Positions 5,497-9,600 of a DNA stretch of 9,600 bases are shown piece by piece. The DNA lies in contig CAMNND010000035.1 in assembly GCA_946545035.1 (NCBI GenBank), positions 1 through 9,600 on the forward strand, read 5' to 3'. The stretch's first letter is position 1. Each line of letters begins with the position of its first letter. Position numbers and translations under genes: made by a program. The stretch is from an uncultured Clostridium sp. (GTDB lineage Bacteria > Bacillota > Clostridia > TANB77 > CAG-508). The notes below the pieces were generated by a model. That model was not told the DNA's origin. It worked only from the letters and a program-made list of their open reading frames with translations, and did no database searches.

Positions 5497-6678
5497 TTAC
5501 TCGACTGCTTTTTCTAATACTTTTGCTAAATACTTAGCTGAAATCTCGCACTCTTCTAATGTGTTTCCAGTTGCTCCAAATTCGATAATTGTAGCTGCAG
5601 ATGATAAATGTTGATTGTATCTTGCATTTCTAACAATAATTGGTTTGAATAATCCTGGATACATTTCATTGCCAATTTTCTGCACTTTAATTGCAAACTC
5701 CAAATTCTTACGCCAATTATTATGCTCTAAGCCACTTCCATCCGTACCAATAACAAACATAATTTGAGCAGCATACTCATCCCCAATCTTAACTTTTGGA
5801 GCATATGTTTCATCACTCATTGCATCTCTATGTAGATCAATTATTATTTCTGTATTTTTATTCTTTTCTTTCAAAGCAGAAACTGTTTTAAGTGACCTAC
5901 CATAAGAGCCATTGTATGCTGGATAATCATGATATGTTTTGTCATGTATAACGTTAAAATCAAAACTTTTTAGATAGCTTTCTAATACATCTCCTACTCT
6001 GGCTACACTATGAGAAAGATCTGTTGTTCTATAATTACCACTAGTATCATATTTATTGTTTTCTGTTTGAGTGTAGCTTTCGCAAGTATGAGTATGGAAT
6101 ATTATTACATTTTTATTATTTACTTTGCAATTAGATGATGATAAGTTAAGTGTATTTAAGTCATATTTCGATTCATTTTTGATTTTAACGCCCTGTGTTT
6201 CAAAGTTATAACTTTCCTTATACGATGACTTAATAACCTCTGTAGATTGATTCTCAGCAACTTCAGATATAGTAATCTCATTACTTTCATTATTACTTTG
6301 CTCTTCTTCGGTACTTGTCTGAATCATATCACTTTCATTATCATTTTCCGTTTTACTTATTTCATCACTATCATCTATTTCCGCATTATGCTCCTCATTA
6401 TTTTCCTCAACTTTTGCTATAGAAGAAAATCCAAGCTCTTGGTTTAAAATCTTTTCTGGATAAACCTTAGAAAAATCTATATCATTCATATCCCCCATAA
6501 CTGTTATTTCTTCAGTTAAATAAGAAAGAGCTCTTTTAGTGTTAAGCTCTGTTTTACTTAAATATTTATTAGATATTTTTGTTATAAAAATAACAGATAA
6601 TAGAAGTAATATTATCACAATAATCTTAATAGACTTTCGTACAACATCTTTTGTTGAAACAACCGAAATCCTAATCAT
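5497..6678 (-). CDS. spoIIP: stage II sporulation protein P, peptidoglycan amidase/endopeptidase
   Basis: SpoIIP works with SpoIID and SpoIIM at the sporulation septum, where it removes stem peptides from peptidoglycan so that the mother-cell membrane can engulf the forespore. This 393-residue copy has a membrane anchor at about 17-33, an acidic low-complexity linker at about 88-150 (Glu, Asn and Ser), and a catalytic domain at about 188-393. Visible family motifs are FHTHTCESY at 194-202, DLHRD at 281-285, RYNQHLS at 353-359 and IIEFGATGNTLEE at 364-376, which contain the conserved His and Glu residues. AAAGGAG 5 nt before the ATG at 6678 supports the start. In many spore formers gpr sits directly upstream; here a toxin-antitoxin pair does. 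No terminator separates it from the LPQTG gene, so read-through is possible. Confidence 0.95.
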   Translation of the reverse strand: MIRISVVSTKDVVRKSIKIIVIILLLLSVIFITKISNKYLSKTELNTKRALSYLTEEITVMGDMNDIDFSKVYPEKILNQELGFSSIAKVEENNEEHNAEIDDSDEISKTENDNESDMIQTSTEEEQSNNESNEITISEVAENQSTEVIKSSYKESYNFETQGVKIKNESKYDLNTLNLSSSNCKVNNKNVIIFHTHTCESYTQTENNKYDTSGNYRTTDLSHSVARVGDVLESYLKSFDFNVIHDKTYHDYPAYNGSYGRSLKTVSALKEKNKNTEIIIDLHRDAMSDETYAPKVKIGDEYAAQIMFVIGTDGSGLEHNNWRKNLEFAIKVQKIGNEMYPGLFKPIIVRNARYNQHLSSAATIIEFGATGNTLEECEISAKYLAKVLEKAVE

Positions 6679-6711
6679 AATTTCTCCTTTGTATAATAAC
6701 TACTATTATCC

Positions 6712-6717
6712 ATTATA
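6712..6717 (-). promoter_or_regulatory. possible -10 element upstream of spoIIP
   Basis: TATAAT on the minus strand lies 33 nt before the spoIIP start, just after the toxin gene terminator. The expected -35 hexamer reads GTTCTA and is poor, so an activator or a different sigma factor may be needed. I found no convincing sigma-E promoter, although the Bacillus subtilis gene is sigma-E dependent. Confidence 0.3.
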
Positions 6718-6742
6718 TTGAAAATAAATTTATTTAGAACAA

Positions 6743-6770
6743 AAAATAGACAGTAAAAACTGTCTATTTT
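6743..6770 (-). terminator. terminator of the toxin-antitoxin operon
   Basis: A perfect 12-bp stem (6743-6754 with 6759-6770) has an AAAA loop and is followed on the minus strand by a T-run (the A's from 6746 down to 6741). It lies about 60 nt after the toxin stop codon and insulates the pair from spoIIP. Confidence 0.9.
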
Positions 6771-6828
6771 ATATAAATATTTAAAATGAATTTAAGATTA
6801 ATTGAAAATAAATATATAATCAATCTTA

Positions 6829-7137
6829 TTATAATAATTTCATCCAGTTCCTTTTTTCGTTCAAAATTCTAACTATGTTTATAGAGTTATCTTTTATTCT
6901 ATAGAAGACTATGTAATTTTTAATGCTTATTTTTCTTATCTTTAATTTACTTATTAATTCATCATCTATTATCGGATATATTCTCGGATTATTTGCAATT
7001 TTTTTCACTTCATTTCTTATTTGGTTAATAAATCTATCTGCTACCATTGGTTCATGAAGATTGTATTTTATATAACGTTTTATTTCAATCAAATCTTGTT
7101 TTGAATTATTAGAATATTCAATCAAAAATTTGTTCAA
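6829..7137 (-). CDS. type II toxin, ParE/RelE family
   Basis: This 102-residue protein has the RelE/ParE superfamily layout: an N-terminal strand (NKFLIEYSNNSKQDL), a two-helix hairpin (about 13-50, DLIEIKRYIKYNLHEPMVADRF...IRNEVKKIANNP), then C-terminal strands with the hallmark IRKISIKNYIVFYRIKDNSINIVRIL (67-92) and a basic RNW end. Family members either cut ribosome-bound mRNA or poison DNA gyrase; the sequence does not decide which, but the EP..AD..I and NYIVFYR pattern looks more like ParE. The start is a TTG at 7137-7135, supported by AGAGGG 7 nt upstream; no ATG is near. It begins 15 nt after the antitoxin stop in the usual antitoxin-first order, so it should be translated from the same transcript. 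Confidence 0.9.
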   Translation of the reverse strand: MNKFLIEYSNNSKQDLIEIKRYIKYNLHEPMVADRFINQIRNEVKKIANNPRIYPIIDDELISKLKIRKISIKNYIVFYRIKDNSINIVRILNEKRNWMKLL

Positions 7138-7152
7138 AATATAACCCTCTTT

Positions 7153-7407
7153 CTATATTTTTTCTAATTCGTCGTATACCTCTTCTTCAGAAAATACATT
7201 CCCTTTTTCTATTGAATCAACTCCTTTTTTTAATTCACTATATAGTTCATACCTTCCAGCTAATAATTCATATAATTCTATACTCATTACAGCTAAATCT
7301 CCAGATCCGTTCTTCGTTATATATACCGGTTTCTTCGTACGATGACATATTTCTGATATCTCATTATACTTATTCCTTAAGTCTGAACTAGGTCTTATAA
7401 CTGGCAT
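7153..7407 (-). CDS. type II antitoxin, Phd/YefM family
   Basis: An 84-residue antitoxin partner of the downstream toxin. The Phd/YefM fold shows in the N-terminal DNA-binding half: VIRPSSDLRNKYNEISEICHRTKKPVYITKNGSGDLAVMSIELYE (residues 3-47). The acidic C-terminal tail (SIEKGNVFSEEEVYDELEKI) would wrap and block the toxin. The frame is open back to an ATG at 7422, but that ATG lies within the ribosome binding site: GGAGGTG at 7420-7414 is 6 nt before the ATG at 7407, so the shorter form is chosen. Proteins of this family usually repress their own operon, and a large nested palindrome covers the promoter here. Confidence 0.92.
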   Translation of the reverse strand: MPVIRPSSDLRNKYNEISEICHRTKKPVYITKNGSGDLAVMSIELYELLAGRYELYSELKKGVDSIEKGNVFSEEEVYDELEKI

Positions 7408-7437
7408 AGCATTCACCTCCATCTTTGTTCTTTATAG

Positions 7438-7466
7438 ATTATATCAGGATACAAATATTATATCAA
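7438..7466 (-). promoter_or_regulatory. promoter of the toxin-antitoxin operon
   Basis: On the minus strand TTGATA (7466-7461) and TATAAT (7443-7438) are 17 nt apart, one base from full consensus. The -35 hexamer is one inner arm of the palindrome at 7449-7488, so a repressor bound there would block RNA polymerase. Confidence 0.8.
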
Positions 7467-7488
7467 TATTTTGATACAATATTTGTAT
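7449..7488. promoter_or_regulatory. nested 40-bp palindrome, probable autoregulation operator
   Basis: Outer 11-bp arms (7449-7459 and 7478-7488) are perfect inverted repeats. Inner 6-bp arms TATCAA/TTGATA (7461-7466 and 7471-7476) share exactly the same centre, with one mismatch between the two sets and a 4-nt middle. It overlaps the -35 and spacer of the toxin-antitoxin promoter, as expected for two antitoxin dimers binding side by side. Confidence 0.7.
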
Positions 7489-7518
7489 AAAGCAATTTTC
7501 TTTCGTTCATTTTTTATT

Positions 7519-7545
7519 AATTATAAGATTTTCAAGCTTATAATT
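7519..7545. repeat. AT-rich 9-bp inverted repeat between rseP and the toxin-antitoxin promoter
   Basis: AATTATAAG (7519-7527) and CTTATAATT (7537-7545) are perfect inverted repeats around a 9-nt loop. It has no T-run of terminator type. It may be a second regulatory site or simply a product of AT-rich DNA. Confidence 0.35.
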
Positions 7546-7556
7546 TCTGAACCACA

Positions 7557-7592
7557 AAAAAGGATAAACACATTGTATGGTTTATCCTTTTT
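7557..7592 (-). terminator. terminator of the cdsA-rseP operon
   Basis: A 13-bp stem (7557-7569 with 7580-7592) can extend by a CAT/ATG pairing in the loop. On the minus strand it ends in TTTTT. The stem begins only 3 nt after the rseP stop codon. Confidence 0.9.
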
Positions 7593-7595
7593 CAT

Positions 7596-8861
7596 TTATA
7601 TTATTCTTAAAATATCATGATATGTTACGTATATAGATAACATTATCATTAATCCAAATCCAATCATTTGGATACCTACTTCATATTTTTCATCAAGTGG
7701 TTTCTTTCGAATCCATTCAATAATTAATAATACAATCTTACCTCCATCAAGTGGTGGAAATGGTAATAGATTAGTTACTCCAAGTGATAATGATATTAGT
7801 GTTAGCATTGTAATAAATGACGTTAACCCATCAGTTTTAGCGACAGCTCTAGAAATACCAACTGGACCCATAAAATCGCTAGTTCTAACTTTTCCAGTAA
7901 AAAGCTCTCTTAAGTTATCGACTATGGAAAAAGCAAAATCACGTGTATTAATTAATCCATAATATAGCCTTGAGCCGAATGAACCATCAGCTAATGCAAA
8001 GTTTACACCGATCATATATTTTATTTTCTTTATTGGAGTAATCTCTACATGAACTTCTTTACCAACTCTTCTAACAACCATTTCAATCTTTTCATCCTTG
8101 TAATGATCATTTAATGTTTCAGATAACTTATTATAATCATTCTCCACATTAACTCCAGCAATTGAGATAATTGTATCTCCAACTTCTATACCTTGATCTT
8201 GAACGCTACTATTATCTCCCCTAACAAATCCCTGTACCTTTGTGCTATTTTCTGCTTCAAGATACATTCCTGTAGTGTATTGCTCTTCAGCTGTTGGAGT
8301 TAGCTTAACCTCAAATGTTTCTTTATTTCTTTCAACAAGAAGTGTAATCTCCTCTCCGTTGTTATTTTCCATTATCTTAGACACATCTGATTGAATTCTT
8401 ACTTTTTTACCATTTATCTTTTTAATAATATCTCCACTTTGTATTCCATAACTTTCTGCTGCATAACCAGAAATTGTGCTTTCTACTTTTGTAGTATAAT
8501 TTTGCCCTGTGGACATTTGAAGTGGTAAAAACACACATATTGCAAAAATGATATTTACAAGACCACCAGCAGCAACAATAGCAATCCTCTTTGGAATAGA
8601 AACTTTGCTAAAAGATCTTTCATTATCTGACCTTTCTGTTTCACCTTCCATGCTAACAAAACCACCAAGAGGAATTAATCTAATTGCATACTTTGTTTCT
8701 TTACCTTGTTTCTTCCATATAGTTGGACCAAAACCAAGGGCAAATTCATTTACTTTAACTTTACATAGTTTAGCAACTGTAAAATGTCCAAGTTCATGTA
8801 TAAATATTAGAAATCCAAGTAGAATTATTATCTTAATTGCACCAATAATAAAACCTAACAA
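7596..8861 (-). CDS. rseP: RIP metalloprotease RseP/RasP (site-2 protease)
   Basis: A membrane-embedded zinc protease that cuts transmembrane segments of anti-sigma factors and leftover signal peptides (Bacillus subtilis RasP acts on RsiW and FtsL). This 421-residue copy has full family length. The zinc site HELGH is at 22-26 in the first membrane segment, and the second conserved motif NLLPFPPLDGG at 374-384 supplies the third ligand (Asp382). Further membrane segments lie at about 98-120, 355-372 and 400-420. Two tandem PDZ-like domains follow segment two (about 125-200, with SYGIQSGDIIKKING; about 210-285, with DQGIEVGDTIISIAG). Start: a TTG at 8861-8859 with AGGAGG 7 nt upstream. It begins 16 nt after cdsA, clearly one operon. 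In many Firmicutes dxr stands between them; it is absent here. Confidence 0.96.
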   Translation of the reverse strand: MLGFIIGAIKIIILLGFLIFIHELGHFTVAKLCKVKVNEFALGFGPTIWKKQGKETKYAIRLIPLGGFVSMEGETERSDNERSFSKVSIPKRIAIVAAGGLVNIIFAICVFLPLQMSTGQNYTTKVESTISGYAAESYGIQSGDIIKKINGKKVRIQSDVSKIMENNNGEEITLLVERNKETFEVKLTPTAEEQYTTGMYLEAENSTKVQGFVRGDNSSVQDQGIEVGDTIISIAGVNVENDYNKLSETLNDHYKDEKIEMVVRRVGKEVHVEITPIKKIKYMIGVNFALADGSFGSRLYYGLINTRDFAFSIVDNLRELFTGKVRTSDFMGPVGISRAVAKTDGLTSFITMLTLISLSLGVTNLLPFPPLDGGKIVLLIIEWIRKKPLDEKYEVGIQMIGFGLMIMLSIYVTYHDILRII

Positions 8862-8868
8862 AATCTAT

Positions 8869-8874
8869 CCTCCT
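8869..8874 (-). promoter_or_regulatory. ribosome binding site fixing the TTG start of rseP
   Basis: A perfect AGGAGG on the minus strand lies 7 nt before TTG. There is no ATG nearby that gives the conserved hydrophobic N-terminus with HELGH, so the TTG start is well supported. Confidence 0.85.
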
Positions 8875-8877
8875 ATG

Positions 8878-9600
8878 TTAAATAAGCATTAGTAAGAAAA
8901 ATGCAAATGGAGCTACAAACATAAAGCTATCAAATCTATCTAGTATTCCTCCATGACCTGGAATAAGATTTCCAAAATCTTTAACTCCTGTATAACGCTT
9001 AATACTTGAAGCTGAGAAATCTCCTACTTGACTTACTATACTTAATATTGCTGCAATAACACCTATAATTACATAATTAATTGTATAGTTAAAAGCATTA
9101 TTAAGAACAGCTGTGTATATTAGTGTTAAAGCTACAGCTCCAATAACACCAGCAATGCATCCTTCTATAGATTTATTTGGACTAATTTGACTAAATTTGT
9201 GCTTACCAAATCTTTTTCCAATTATATATGCAAATACATCAGTTCCCCATGCAGAAAATGCAACATACCAAATATAAATTTTACCATTGTTCATACCAAA
9301 TATTTTTGATACAAATGCATAGAACCCTATTACGTATAGTATTCCAAATAATGTGCATGCTGCATCTTTTACTGAATATTTCATATTACTTATGATTATA
9401 TGCAAAAATAATATAAAAATGACTAGTGGTATTAATAATCCAATTACATACGATAAATAGCTACTTGGAATAACATGTAATAGTGGTAATAATAAACACA
9501 TAACATAGCTAATCCATGCAATAGGCTTAGCCTTTTTTGATACTCTAAAACACTTCATGTATTCATATAAGCTAATTCCTGCAATAATACCTACTACTAC
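8878..9600 (-). CDS. cdsA: phosphatidate cytidylyltransferase (5' end beyond the window)
   Basis: CdsA joins CTP and phosphatidate into CDP-diacylglycerol, the precursor of the cell's anionic phospholipids, in the cytoplasmic membrane. The visible 240 residues are a string of hydrophobic segments ending in the family signature SSIKRYTGVKDFGNLIPGHGGILDRFDS (residues 185-212 counted from the Met at 9558), with the KR, KD, HGG and DR residues intact. An earlier WGTDVFAYIIGKRFGKHKFSQISPNKS stretch is also typical. An ATG occurs at 9558, but the frame stays open to 9600 and encodes VVVGIIAGISLYEY, which fits the usual CdsA N-terminus. I therefore treat the gene as cut by the window edge rather than starting there. 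It leads the operon with rseP, 16 nt upstream of it. Confidence 0.95.
   Translation of the reverse strand, partial: VVVGIIAGISLYEYMKCFRVSKKAKPIAWISYVMCLLLPLLHVIPSSYLSYVIGLLIPLVIFILFLHIIISNMKYSVKDAACTLFGILYVIGFYAFVSKIFGMNNGKIYIWYVAFSAWGTDVFAYIIGKRFGKHKFSQISPNKSIEGCIAGVIGAVALTLIYTAVLNNAFNYTINYVIIGVIAAILSIVSQVGDFSASSIKRYTGVKDFGNLIPGHGGILDRFDSFMFVAPFAFFLLMLI

Overview
The window reads as a chromosomal stretch of a low-G+C, endospore-forming Firmicute, most likely an AT-rich member of the Clostridia. The reasons are a clear SpoIIP (sporulation amidase), a class D-type sortase with two surface proteins carrying QTGS sorting signals, a cdsA-rseP envelope operon, AGGAGG-type ribosome binding sites, TTG starts and A/T-rich codons. 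I cannot name a species.

Layout from right to left, since almost everything is on the minus strand. cdsA (cut by the window edge) and rseP form an operon that ends in a hairpin terminator at 7557-7592. A Phd/YefM-ParE/RelE toxin-antitoxin pair follows (7407 down to 6829), with a near-consensus promoter embedded in a nested 40-bp palindrome and its own terminator. Next come spoIIP (6678-5497) and, behind a perfect consensus sigma-A promoter, a 501-residue LPQTG-anchored protein (5358-3853). Its N-terminal half looks like a papain-family protease that has lost all three catalytic residues. Further left, one operon (2276 down to 193) encodes a small LVQTG surface protein, a sortase and a four-pass membrane protein, closed by a 13-bp hairpin terminator. 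The first codons of another minus-strand gene lie at the left edge.

The outlier is a plus-strand cassette of about 1.4 kb (roughly 2400-3794), wedged between the sortase operon and the LPQTG gene. It has its own promoter, a leader of about 140 nt that can fold into competing hairpins, a Shine-Dalgarno sequence in a hairpin loop, two overlapping genes of 181 and 193 residues, and a terminator. By eye its G+C is close to half, against about 30% or less around it, and it uses CTG/CTC, AAG and GAG codons where its neighbours use TTA, AAA and GAA. I recognise neither protein. It is the best candidate here for a laterally acquired, undescribed unit.

How the genes fit together: cdsA makes CDP-diacylglycerol and rseP performs intramembrane proteolysis. 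The sortase probably anchors both the LVQTG and LPQTG proteins to peptidoglycan. SpoIIP degrades septal peptidoglycan during engulfment. The toxin-antitoxin pair and the plus-strand cassette are accessory insertions in this envelope and sporulation neighbourhood.
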